From JBFAPK01 sp040676675 (lineage in GTDB: Bacteria; Actinomycetota; Actinomycetes; Mycobacteriales; Micromonosporaceae): DNA of 64,000 bases. The stretch covers positions 62,001 to 126,000 of the forward strand of contig NZ_JBFAPK010000001.1 of assembly GCF_040676675.1 (NCBI RefSeq). Reading direction: 5' to 3'. Below are positions 16,147 through 23,894 of the stretch, piece after piece. The notes beneath the pieces are model-generated. The model worked only from the letters and a program-made list of their open reading frames with translations, did not search any database and had not been told where the DNA came from. The position numbers and the translations under genes were made by a program. The stretch's first letter is position 1. Every line of letters begins with the position of its first letter.

Positions 16147-17861
16147 GACAGACCGCCCCACGGCAGCCAGCCGGAACGCGTCACCGCCTGCTGGTAGTCG
16201 ACCGAGGCGGTCTCCCGACCCCACTCGGGCATGCCGGCGGGCAGGTCCTGCGGATCGGCGAGCACCTCGACGATGGTCGGGCGGGCGGGCGTACCGCGCA
16301 GGCGGCCGAAGACCTGCGCCAGCTCGCCCTCGGTGCCGACCACGTACGAGTCGCACGGCACGTGCCGGTTGAAGACCGAGAGCAGTTCGCTGTACCGCCA
16401 GTTGTCGATGTCGTTGTAGTGCTGGTGCGGCCCGTTGATCGCGCGCTCCACCGTGTACCCGCCGTTGTTGACCACGATAATGATCGGCCGCTGGCCGGTG
16501 GCCACGACCCGGCTCAGCTCCTGCACGGTCTGCTGCAACGAGCCATCCCCCGTGATCAGCACGAGCCGGCGCTCGGGTGCCGCCGTGCCGGCGCCGAACG
16601 CGGCCGCCGTGGCGTAGCCGATCGCGCCCCACAGCGGCGGCTGCACGCAGGTCACCCCGCGCGGCAGCCGCAGCGTCGCCACCCCGAACGACGGCGTGCC
16701 GGTCTCCGGTACCACGATGTCGCCCGGTTCGAGCAGCTCCTCCACGGCCGGCCAGAGCCGGGCCTGACGGATCGGCGCCCGGCTGTCGGGGTCGAGCACC
16801 GCGGGTGGCCGCTGCTCCCCGAGGTACCGGGGCCACTCCACGGTCCGCTCGGGCGCGATGTCGCGTAGCCGGCGCACCGCCTCCTCCGGCGCGACGGGGG
16901 CGAACGTCGTACCCGCGACCGTGGCGGAGGCGGCACCGACGACGACGATGCGGGCCGGGTCGAGGTCGGCGCTGAACAGGCCGTCCCAGTCGAAGAACTT
17001 CGTACCGACGCAGACCAATGCGTCCGCGCCCTCGATCACCTGCCGGACCGGCTCGGTGCTGTCCCCGCCGTTGTAGATGCCCAGGAAGTTCGAGCGGGTC
17101 TCGTCCAGCAGGCCGCGGCCGAGGCTCTGCGTGGCGGCCGGCCAGTTCCGCTCCTCGACGAACGCGTTCACCGCGCCCGTCAGGCCGTACCGCATGGCCA
17201 GGTGACCGACCAGCAGGGCGGGGCGGACCGCCTCCGCCAGCAGGCGCTGCGCCGCCGCGGTGAACGCGTCGAGCGGGTCCGGCGCGGGCGCCGGGACGGG
17301 CCGGTCCAGCCGGCGCGCGGGCGGCGCGACCCGCTGGCGGGCCACGTCACCGGGGATCCGGACGTAGACCGGACGCCGTTGCAGCCAGCACTCCCGCAGT
17401 ACGCGTGCGGTCTCCGCGTCCGCGTTGGCGGCGGTCAGGGTGGTCTGCGCGACGGTCACCTCGGCGGCGATCCGGACCCAGCGCTCGAAGTCGCCGTCGC
17501 CGAGCGAGTGGTGCATCGCCGCGCGGCGCTGCATGATCTCCGTGGTCGGCCCGCCGACGATCGACACGACCGGGACGGATTCGGCCATCGCACCGGCCAG
17601 CCCGTTGACCGCCGACAGTTCGCCGGGCCCGAAGGTGGTCACGAGGGCGCCGATGCCGGCCAACCGGGCGTACCCGTCGGCCGCGTAGGCGGCGTTCAGC
17701 TCGTTGCAGCTGCCCACCCACTCGATGCCGGGGAACGCCTCGATCTGGTCGAGGAACTCCATGTTGTAGTCGCCCGGCACGCCGAAGATGTGCCGCACGC
17801 CGAGGTCGTGCAGCCGACCTAGCAGCAGCTCACCGACCCTGGTCTCCTGGCCCGAACCCAC
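16143..17861 (-). CDS. Thiamine-diphosphate 2-oxoacid decarboxylase (IPDC/PDC-like)
   Basis: A 572-residue enzyme with the three-domain thiamine-diphosphate fold. Glu54 in SCNELNAAYAADGYAR activates the cofactor, and the paired histidines in AAMHHSLGD (His117, His118) separate pyruvate/indolepyruvate-type decarboxylases from acetolactate synthases. The cofactor motif GDGSLQQT ... VVNN lies near residue 430. The family turns 2-oxoacids into aldehydes plus CO2 in the cytosol. A threonine-dehydratase-like gene lies two genes upstream on the same strand, so 2-oxobutyrate from threonine is a possible substrate, as is an aromatic or branched oxoacid. GTG start; the 90-base gap upstream is GC-rich with hairpin potential. 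Confidence 0.9.
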   Translation of the reverse strand: MGSGQETRVGELLLGRLHDLGVRHIFGVPGDYNMEFLDQIEAFPGIEWVGSCNELNAAYAADGYARLAGIGALVTTFGPGELSAVNGLAGAMAESVPVVSIVGGPTTEIMQRRAAMHHSLGDGDFERWVRIAAEVTVAQTTLTAANADAETARVLRECWLQRRPVYVRIPGDVARQRVAPPARRLDRPVPAPAPDPLDAFTAAAQRLLAEAVRPALLVGHLAMRYGLTGAVNAFVEERNWPAATQSLGRGLLDETRSNFLGIYNGGDSTEPVRQVIEGADALVCVGTKFFDWDGLFSADLDPARIVVVGAASATVAGTTFAPVAPEEAVRRLRDIAPERTVEWPRYLGEQRPPAVLDPDSRAPIRQARLWPAVEELLEPGDIVVPETGTPSFGVATLRLPRGVTCVQPPLWGAIGYATAAAFGAGTAAPERRLVLITGDGSLQQTVQELSRVVATGQRPIIIVVNNGGYTVERAINGPHQHYNDIDNWRYSELLSVFNRHVPCDSYVVGTEGELAQVFGRLRGTPARPTIVEVLADPQDLPAGMPEWGRETASVDYQQAVTRSGWLPWGGLS

Positions 17862-17951
17862 TTCCGCCCCCCGCCCGCACCGGCCCGCCCGCGCGGGTGG
17901 GCGCGGGAACGCGGGCGCTTTCCCGAGCGCCCCGGGGCTAAACGCGGGCGG

Positions 17952-18755
17952 TCAGGCCGGGCCGGCGGTCCCGGCGAGCATCGCGGCGACCTCGGCCGGG
18001 TGGGCCAGGTGCGGGAAGTGGCCGCTGCGCGGGAGCACGGTGATCGTCACCGCCGGCAGGGTCGACTCCAGCCACCGCCGGTACGCCGGATCGGGCTCGT
18101 CGCCGGTCACGTACCGGTACGCGACGCCGCGCGAGCGGAGCACCGCCAGCTCGCGCTCCCGCTCGGCGCCGAGTTCCTCGGCGGGCCTGGTCAGGATCTC
18201 GTGCCAGTACCCGAGTAGCAGGTCCTGGCGGGGCGTGGTGGCCGTGCGGACCAGCTCCCGCGCGGCCGGGGGCAGCAGGTCGATGTGCATCCGGGCGAGC
18301 ATCGAGTCCCAGACCTCCGCCCAGCCCGGACCCCGCAGCACCGGCTCGACGCGGCGCAGCGCCGCCCCGAAGTTGCCGACCAGCAGCCGCTGGTCGATGT
18401 TGACGACCTCCCGGGCCGGGTACCGCGCGGCGTAGCTCGTCGCCAGCACACCCCCGAAGGAGTGGCCGACCAGGACCGGGGCGTCGAGCCCGGCCTCGGT
18501 CACCGCCGCGTGGACCGCCTCGACCAGCTCCGGCAGGTCGTACGAGTCGCGCCGGGGCGAGCCGCCGTGCCCGGGCAGGTCGAGGGCGAGCACCCGCCGG
18601 CCCGGGTCCACGGCCGCCAGCTCGCGCAGCACCGGCCCCCACTGGCGCCGGTCGTACGTCAGGCCGTGCAGCAGCACCAGCGGCGGCCGTGGGTTTGTCC
18701 CGCCGTGCCGCTCGGCGGCCATGCCGCCCAGGTGGGTCTCGGGTACGTCGTGCAT
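17952..18755 (-). CDS. Alpha/beta-hydrolase
   Basis: A 267-residue hydrolase with oxyanion hole VLLHGLTYDRRQW (about 28-40), nucleophile elbow VGHSFGG (Ser99), acid region TGDEPDP and base SGHFPHLAHP near the C-terminus. The fold is of the haloperoxidase/esterase type with a normal cap. The ATG follows a GGAGGA ribosome site. It sits between the threonine-dehydratase-like gene (21 bases upstream) and the decarboxylase gene on the same strand, so it probably belongs to the same unit. The substrate is unknown; hydrolysis of an ester or lactone derived from the same pathway is only a guess. Confidence 0.87.
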   Translation of the reverse strand: MHDVPETHLGGMAAERHGGTNPRPPLVLLHGLTYDRRQWGPVLRELAAVDPGRRVLALDLPGHGGSPRRDSYDLPELVEAVHAAVTEAGLDAPVLVGHSFGGVLATSYAARYPAREVVNIDQRLLVGNFGAALRRVEPVLRGPGWAEVWDSMLARMHIDLLPPAARELVRTATTPRQDLLLGYWHEILTRPAEELGAERERELAVLRSRGVAYRYVTGDEPDPAYRRWLESTLPAVTITVLPRSGHFPHLAHPAEVAAMLAGTAGPA

Positions 18756-18776
18756 CTGCGGTTCCTCCGGTGACGC

Positions 18777-19721
18777 TTATCCGTTGACGATCTGGACCAG
18801 CCGCGCCGGGTCCAGGTTGCCGCCGCTGATCACGGCGACGGTACGCCCCGCGGGCAGCTCGGCGGCGTGGAAGAGCCGGGCCGCGGTCGCCACCGCGCCG
18901 CTGGGCTCCACGACCAACCGGGTCTCGCGTACCAGCCGGGCGGTCGCGGCGGCGATCTCCTCCTCGGTCACGGTCACGATCGCGTCGAGGCGTTCCCGCA
19001 GGTGCGCGAAGGTCAGCTCGGAGAGGTTGGTCCGCAGCCCGTCGGCGGAGGTACGGAACGTCCGGTCCACGTCCCAGCTCACCACGGCGCCGGTCGCCAG
19101 TGACTCCCGGGCGTCGGCCGCGAACTCCGGCTCGACCCCGATCACGGCGACGTCCGGGCGGAGCGCCTTGACGGCGGTGGCGACGCCCGAGGCCAGACCC
19201 CCGCCGCCGACCGGCACCAGCACCACCTCGACCTCCGGCAGGTCCTCGACGATCTCCAGCCCGACGGTGCCCTGACCGGCGATGATGCGGCGGTCGTCGT
19301 ACGGGGGCACCAGCGTCCGACCCTGCTCGGCGACGAACCGCTCGGCGCGGATCTCCCGCTCGGCCGGCGGTACGAGCACCACCTCGGCACCGAGCGCCCG
19401 GATCTGGTCGACCTTGACCGCGGGCGCCCCCTCCGGCACCACCACGGTGCAGGGCGCGCCGGCGGCACGGGCCGCGTACGCCAACGCCTGCCCGTGGTTG
19501 CCGGAGGAGTGGGTGACCACACCCCGGCTCCGCTCGGCCGGGTCGAGCTGCGCCACCGCGTTCGTCGCGCCGCGCAGCTTGAACGAGCCCACCGGTTGCA
19601 GGCTCTCCGGCTTGAGCCGCAGGTCGGCGTCCCACCGGCCCGGCAGGAGCGTGGTGCGTACCACCACACCGGCGATGCGGAGGGCGGCGGCCCGGATGTC
19701 GTCGAGGGTTACCAGATCCAT
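18777..19721 (-). CDS. Threonine/serine dehydratase-like PLP enzyme
   Basis: A 314-residue fold-type II PLP enzyme. The cofactor lysine is in GSFKLRGA (Lys48), the substrate loop is SSGNHGQ, and the phosphate-binding glycine loop is GGGGLASG. The length without a C-terminal ACT domain matches catabolic threonine dehydratases and serine racemase/dehydratase-like proteins, which are not feedback-inhibited like IlvA. It would convert threonine to 2-oxobutyrate or serine to pyruvate in the cytosol. It is first in a three-gene same-strand set with a hydrolase and a 2-oxoacid decarboxylase, a layout consistent with amino-acid breakdown to an aldehyde. Confidence 0.85.
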   Translation of the reverse strand: MDLVTLDDIRAAALRIAGVVVRTTLLPGRWDADLRLKPESLQPVGSFKLRGATNAVAQLDPAERSRGVVTHSSGNHGQALAYAARAAGAPCTVVVPEGAPAVKVDQIRALGAEVVLVPPAEREIRAERFVAEQGRTLVPPYDDRRIIAGQGTVGLEIVEDLPEVEVVLVPVGGGGLASGVATAVKALRPDVAVIGVEPEFAADARESLATGAVVSWDVDRTFRTSADGLRTNLSELTFAHLRERLDAIVTVTEEEIAAATARLVRETRLVVEPSGAVATAARLFHAAELPAGRTVAVISGGNLDPARLVQIVNG

Positions 19722-19853
19722 TCCGCCATCCTGCGCCGCGGAACGAGCATCGTCCGGCGCGGGGTCGGCGCGGAAAACGTGATCCCCGTAGGACGAATAA
19801 CGCAAAATACTAGAATCGCCCATAATACGTCGCGCGAATTCGGGGGACCGCGA

Positions 19854-21104
19854 ATGACCACGCCCGATCCGGACAGCGGCGCCAGGCCATCCGCTCCGGA
19901 CGAGAGCGGCGCCGGACCGTCCGCTCCGGAGGAGAGCGGCACCGGGCCGGCGCGCGGGGACGACGGCTGGATCCCGGCCCGCGAACCGCCGACCGGCGCG
20001 GAGACCTGGGCGCCCTCGACCGGTCCGCCGCCACCGGCCGGCGACCCGTCCCAGCTCACCGTCTTCCCCGACCCTCAGCCCTACCCGACGATCGACCCGA
20101 CGCCGCAGCCTCCCGCCGGGCGCCCGGACGCACCGACCTTCCTGCCACCGCCGGAACCGGTCGCGCCCGAGCCGCCCCCGGCCGAACCCCCCACGGGCGA
20201 GCCGCCCCCGACCGAACCGAACCCACCCGAACCGCGCACGGGCGAACCGAACCCACCCGAACCGCGCACGGGCGAACCGAACCCACCCGAGCCCCGGGCG
20301 CCTGAACCGCCCCCACCGGAGCCCGGCGCGCCGGAGGCCGGCGGACCGGCCCTGCCACCGCCGGACTGGTCCACGCCGCAGACCCGGGCGACGACCGCAC
20401 CGTACGGCGGGCAGCCGGCCCCGCCACCACCGTGGTCCGGTGAACCACCGTGGCCCGGCGAACCACCGGCCTGGTCCGGGGAGCCCTCCGGCGAGCCACC
20501 GCCCTGGTCGGGTGAGCCACCGCCCTGGTCCGCCGAGCGGGCCGGACAGCCACCGGGATCGTCCCCACCGCCACAGCGCGACCAGCGGGTCTGGTTGATC
20601 CTCGGTATCGTCGCGGTGCTGCTCTCCTGCTGCTGCGTGGTCACCGTGTTGATCGCGCTGACCTGGGGCCAGCAGATCTACGACGAGTTCCTCGACCGGC
20701 GCGACACCGTCGGGCTGAACCAGACCGCCCGCGACGGCGACCTGGAGTTCCGGGTGACGGGCGTCGAGTGTGGCATCGGCCGGGTCGGCGACCCGCTGAT
20801 CAGCCAGGCCGCCGTCGGACAGTTCTGCGTGGTGGACCTCGCCGTACGCAACGTCGGGTCCCGGCCGGTCGTCTTCGCCGAGACCCTGCAACTGGCGTAC
20901 GGGCCGCGGGGCGAGTTGTTCCTCGCCGACAGCACCGCCGGCATCCTCGCCAACGCCGACCAACAGTCCTTCCTCAACGAGATCAACCCGGGCAACCGGG
21001 TCACCGGGGCGCTGGTCTACGACGTACCGCCGGACGCCCGCGTCGTACGGGTGGAGCTGCGCCAGTCCGCCCGCTCCCCCGGCGTGACGGTACGGACCGG
21101 GTAG
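19854..21104 (+). CDS. Proline-rich single-pass membrane protein with DUF4352-like domain
   Basis: A 416-residue protein. The first 240 residues are an acidic proline-rich tail with EPNPPEPRTG repeats and WSGEPP repeats. A single hydrophobic segment follows (VWLILGIVAVLLSCCCVVTVLIA, cut here in two parts around residues 242-265), and the last 150 residues form a domain with DGDLEFRVTGVECG and FCVVDLAVRNVGSRPV, as in DUF4352/TRF2-like beta-sandwich proteins of actinobacterial envelopes. The tail should be cytoplasmic and the beta domain extracellular. Start: ATG after GGGGGA. The function is unknown. It resembles the genes at 32172-34326 in plan, and the tail repeats are likely variable in length. 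Confidence 0.75.
   Translation: MTTPDPDSGARPSAPDESGAGPSAPEESGTGPARGDDGWIPAREPPTGAETWAPSTGPPPPAGDPSQLTVFPDPQPYPTIDPTPQPPAGRPDAPTFLPPPEPVAPEPPPAEPPTGEPPPTEPNPPEPRTGEPNPPEPRTGEPNPPEPRAPEPPPPEPGAPEAGGPALPPPDWSTPQTRATTAPYGGQPAPPPPWSGEPPWPGEPPAWSGEPSGEPPPWSGEPPPWSAERAGQPPGSSPPPQRDQRVWLILGIVAVLLSCCCVVTVLIALTWGQQIYDEFLDRRDTVGLNQTARDGDLEFRVTGVECGIGRVGDPLISQAAVGQFCVVDLAVRNVGSRPVVFAETLQLAYGPRGELFLADSTAGILANADQQSFLNEINPGNRVTGALVYDVPPDARVVRVELRQSARSPGVTVRTG
20214..20291 (+). repeat. 30-bp in-frame tandem repeat in the proline-rich tail
   Basis: A 30-base unit occurs twice in perfect form (20214-20243, 20244-20273) and a third time partly (to about 20291). Each unit encodes EPNPPEPRTG, so copy-number change keeps the frame. 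Confidence 0.9.
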
Positions 21105-21128
21105 GCCGGGCGCACGCCGCCGGGCGGG

Positions 21129-22574
21129 TCACGCCACCCGTAGCTCCTCCAGGTCCGTGCTGGTACGCAGGAAGAGCAGGCCGACACCGAGGGCCGCGAG
21201 CAGCGCCAGCAGCGAACCGGCGGCGTAGCCCGCCAGGTGGTCCAGCGGCAGCTCGGGTGTGATCCGCGCCCCGACCGCTCCGCCGTCGGCGACGGCACGC
21301 CAGACCAGGTTCAGCCCGACGGTCAACGCGACCAGGACGGCCGGCACGGCGGGGGTCAGCACCTGCCAGGCGACCGAACGGGCCAGCACCACCCGGGGCA
21401 CTCCGCTCGCGACCAGGCCCGCGTACGTCCGCCGCCGGGCCACGATCCCCTCCGCGAGCGCGATCAACATCCCCGCCACGGCGATCGTCAGCGCCACGGC
21501 CAGCGCCAGGTCCACGAGGTCCATGGTCGAGAGGTAGAAGTCCTGCTGGTCGGCGTTGTTCCGCCAGGCCTCCTCACCCTCGGCCATCAGGTTGCGCGCC
21601 CGGGCCTCGAAGCCCGCCCGGAACCCCGCCGCCACGCCCGCGATCACCAGCGCGGCCAGCAGCGCCATCAGGCTGCGGCTGCCCGCCCACGGGTCGGCCA
21701 TGAGCCGCCGGGCGGCCAGCAGCGCGGCGGGGCCCCGGCCCAGCCGGTGCAGCACCCGCCCGCTGCTGTACGAGAACCAGCCCGCGCTGGAGACGACCCC
21801 GAGGACCGCGAGGAGCACGCAGCCGAAGGCCGCCAGTGGCAGCAAACCGTCCGCTCCCTCGCCGATCCGCCCGGTGCGGATCAGCCAGTTGGCCAGCGGC
21901 GGTACGGCCAACCCGAGCGCGATCGGGATCGCCGGCCACGGCAGGGGCGCCCGCCTGCGCCGGACCCGGCGCAGCACGCCGAACGGGGTGACCACGACCC
22001 GGCGTAGCAGCACCGCGCTGGCCAGCGCCGCGAGCAGCGGCAGGACGAGCACCACGCCGACCAGTTCCGACACCGGCGGCAACACGTCGGTGGGGAGCGC
22101 GAGCTGCCCCAACGGGTCCGGCCGGTGCAGCAGCCGGCGCCCGACCAGGTACACCGCGAGCCCCGCGAGCGCGCCGAGCAGGGTGGCGACCCCGGTCTCG
22201 GCGATCGCGATCCGGATCGCCTGGCCGGGCGTCGCGCCGGCCAGCCGGAACGCCGCCAGCCGACGGTCCCGGGCCGGCGCGCCGAGCCGGGCGCACTGGG
22301 CGGCCAGCGCCAGCACGGGTATCGCGAGCAGGAGCAGCGTGATGGCCAGGCCCCCGCGCAGCCCCGGCTCCATCAGCAGGTGGTTGGTGTACTGCATGGA
22401 GTAGTTGGCCGCCCGGTTCTCCGGATCGCCCGGCGGGGTCGGGATGGCGCGTACCGTCAGCGCGGCGAGGAACGCCAGCGCCGCGAGCGCCGCGCTGAAT
22501 CCGGTGAGGACCACCCGCAGCGTATCCGTGCGGGTGCCGGCCAGGGCGAGGCGTACCAGGGTGGCGGGCCTCAC
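21129..22574 (-). CDS. FtsX-like ABC transporter permease
   Basis: A 481-residue membrane protein with about eight to ten hydrophobic segments, among them ALAALAFLAALTVRAIP near the start, GLAITLLLLAIPVLALAAQ, and a C-terminal set (LALAVALTIAVAGMLIALAEG, LLALLAALGVGLLFLR). The FtsX-domain signature ARDRRLAAFRLAGATPGQ occurs near residue 100, and RRRTYAGLVASGVPR is its second copy. Such permeases act in lipoprotein or antimicrobial-peptide transport of the MacB/BceB type. The GTG start overlaps the stop of the ATPase gene upstream, so the two are coupled. The likely substrate is a peptide or lipid, not determinable here. Confidence 0.88.
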   Translation of the reverse strand: MRPATLVRLALAGTRTDTLRVVLTGFSAALAALAFLAALTVRAIPTPPGDPENRAANYSMQYTNHLLMEPGLRGGLAITLLLLAIPVLALAAQCARLGAPARDRRLAAFRLAGATPGQAIRIAIAETGVATLLGALAGLAVYLVGRRLLHRPDPLGQLALPTDVLPPVSELVGVVLVLPLLAALASAVLLRRVVVTPFGVLRRVRRRRAPLPWPAIPIALGLAVPPLANWLIRTGRIGEGADGLLPLAAFGCVLLAVLGVVSSAGWFSYSSGRVLHRLGRGPAALLAARRLMADPWAGSRSLMALLAALVIAGVAAGFRAGFEARARNLMAEGEEAWRNNADQQDFYLSTMDLVDLALAVALTIAVAGMLIALAEGIVARRRTYAGLVASGVPRVVLARSVAWQVLTPAVPAVLVALTVGLNLVWRAVADGGAVGARITPELPLDHLAGYAAGSLLALLAALGVGLLFLRTSTDLEELRVA

Positions 22575-23284
22575 CGGGTCGCCCCCGGCGCCCGGGGGGC
22601 CAGCCCCAGCCCGTCGCCGTCGACCAGGCCGTCGCGCAGCTCCAGCTCGCGGTCGGCGTACCCGGCCACCCGGACGTCGTGGGTGACCAGCAGGACGGTG
22701 GTGCCCCGCTCCCGGGCCAGCCGGACCAGTTCGCCGAGCACCTGCTCCCCGGCGAGGCTGTCCAGCGCCCCGGTCGGCTCGTCCGTGAAGAGCACCCGCG
22801 GCTCGGTGACCAGCGCCCGGGCCAGCGCGCAGCGCTGCTGCTGACCGCCGGACATCTCACCGGGCCGCTGGTCGGCCAGCTCGGCCACGCCGAGCCGGTC
22901 CAGGCCCTCCAGCGCCGCGGTCCGCGCCACTCGCCGCCCCGTGCCGGCGAGGAGCAGCGGCAGGGCGACGTTCTCCGCCCCGGTCAGCTCCGGTACGAGC
23001 TGACCGAACTGGAACAGCACCCCGAACTCGGTGCGGCGCAGCCGGGACCGGGCCCGCTCGGACCAGGTGTCGAGTCGGTGCGCGCCGTAGTAGATCTCGC
23101 CCTCGTCCGGGGTCAGGATCCCGGCCAGGCAGTGCAGCAGGGTGGACTTGCCGCAGCCGCTCGGGCCGGTGATGGCGAGGATCTCGCCCTGCGCCACCGT
23201 CAGGTCGACGCCGCGCAGCGCGGGCGTCCGGCCGTACGACCGCACGACCCCGTGGGCTCGCAACAGCGTGGTCGGCTCTGTCAT
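22571..23284 (-). CDS. ABC transporter ATP-binding protein (MacB/LolD-like)
   Basis: A 237-residue ATPase. Walker A is TGPSGCGKST, the Q-loop is FGVLFQFGQL, the signature is MSGGQQQRCALARAL and Walker B is VLFTDEPTGALDS, the usual LolD/MacB subfamily pattern. It energises the FtsX-like permease encoded next. The ATG at 23284 has GGGAGGT upstream and overlaps the end of the PadR gene by 4 bases, so regulator, ATPase and permease form one coupled operon. Confidence 0.93.
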   Translation of the reverse strand: MTEPTTLLRAHGVVRSYGRTPALRGVDLTVAQGEILAITGPSGCGKSTLLHCLAGILTPDEGEIYYGAHRLDTWSERARSRLRRTEFGVLFQFGQLVPELTGAENVALPLLLAGTGRRVARTAALEGLDRLGVAELADQRPGEMSGGQQQRCALARALVTEPRVLFTDEPTGALDSLAGEQVLGELVRLARERGTTVLLVTHDVRVAGYADRELELRDGLVDGDGLGLAPRAPGATR

Positions 23285-23817
23285 GAGTGCACCTCCCGGT
23301 GCCAGTCGGCGACTCGTTCGAGGGTGGTTTCCAACCACCTCAGATCGGCGTCGAGATGGGCGATCGCGTAGTCGGCGGCGATCACGTCGTCGAGCGTCGC
23401 CACCGGGTCGTTCTTGACCTTCGTCAGTTCGCGTACCCGGGCGATGTGCGCCCGGCGTTGGGCGGCGAGGGTCGCGCGGGCCCGCTCGGCGCCGGCCACC
23501 AGCAGGGCGACGGTGACCTTGGCCAGCAGCTCGCTGTTGACGTGGGGCGCGGGCGGCTCGGTGCTGGCGAGCCAGCGGTCGAGTTCGTCGCGTCCCGCGC
23601 CGGTCAGCGCGTACGACGTGCGGTCCGGTCCGCCCTCGCGGTCCTGGCCGGCCTGCTCGACCAGGCCGTCCCGTTCCAGCCGGCCGAGGGTCGCGTAGAC
23701 CTGCCCGTAGGCGAGCGGCTTGGCGCGGGGCAGCCGCTCGTCGTGGGAGCGCTTGAGCTCGTAGCCGTACCTCGCTCCCGCCGCGAGCAGGCCGAGCAAC
23801 AGGTGGGCGGTGGACAC
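23281..23817 (-). CDS. PadR-family transcriptional regulator
   Basis: A 178-residue regulator of the two-domain PadR type. Winged helix STAHLLLGLLAAGARYGYEL ... AYGQVYATLGRLERDGLVE occupies about residues 2-90, and the C-terminal half is an alpha-helical dimerisation coil with DDVIAADYAIAHLDADLRWLE. I prefer the GTG at 23817 because the promoter -10 element ends 7 bases before it, which predicts a leaderless message starting on that codon; a longer reading from a TTG at 23853 would run through the promoter and operator. PadR proteins typically repress adjacent ABC transporter genes, and this one heads the ABC operon. Confidence 0.88.
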   Translation of the reverse strand: MSTAHLLLGLLAAGARYGYELKRSHDERLPRAKPLAYGQVYATLGRLERDGLVEQAGQDREGGPDRTSYALTGAGRDELDRWLASTEPPAPHVNSELLAKVTVALLVAGAERARATLAAQRRAHIARVRELTKVKNDPVATLDDVIAADYAIAHLDADLRWLETTLERVADWHREVHS

Positions 23818-23823
23818 GGCCAC

Positions 23824-23853
23824 ACTATTCACTGATTGAATAGTTGCCGTCAA
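23824..23853 (-). promoter_or_regulatory. PadR promoter with overlapping operator
   Basis: On the minus strand, TTGACG (23853-23848) and AATAGT (23829-23824) are 18 bases apart. The perfect inverted repeat ACTATTCA-N5-TGAATAGT (23824-23844) occupies the spacer and -10 region. This is the place and form expected for autorepression by PadR. Confidence 0.75.
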
Positions 23854-23894
23854 GGCGCCGCCCCGGTCCGATCAGGATCTGAAGCGTGCCGCGG

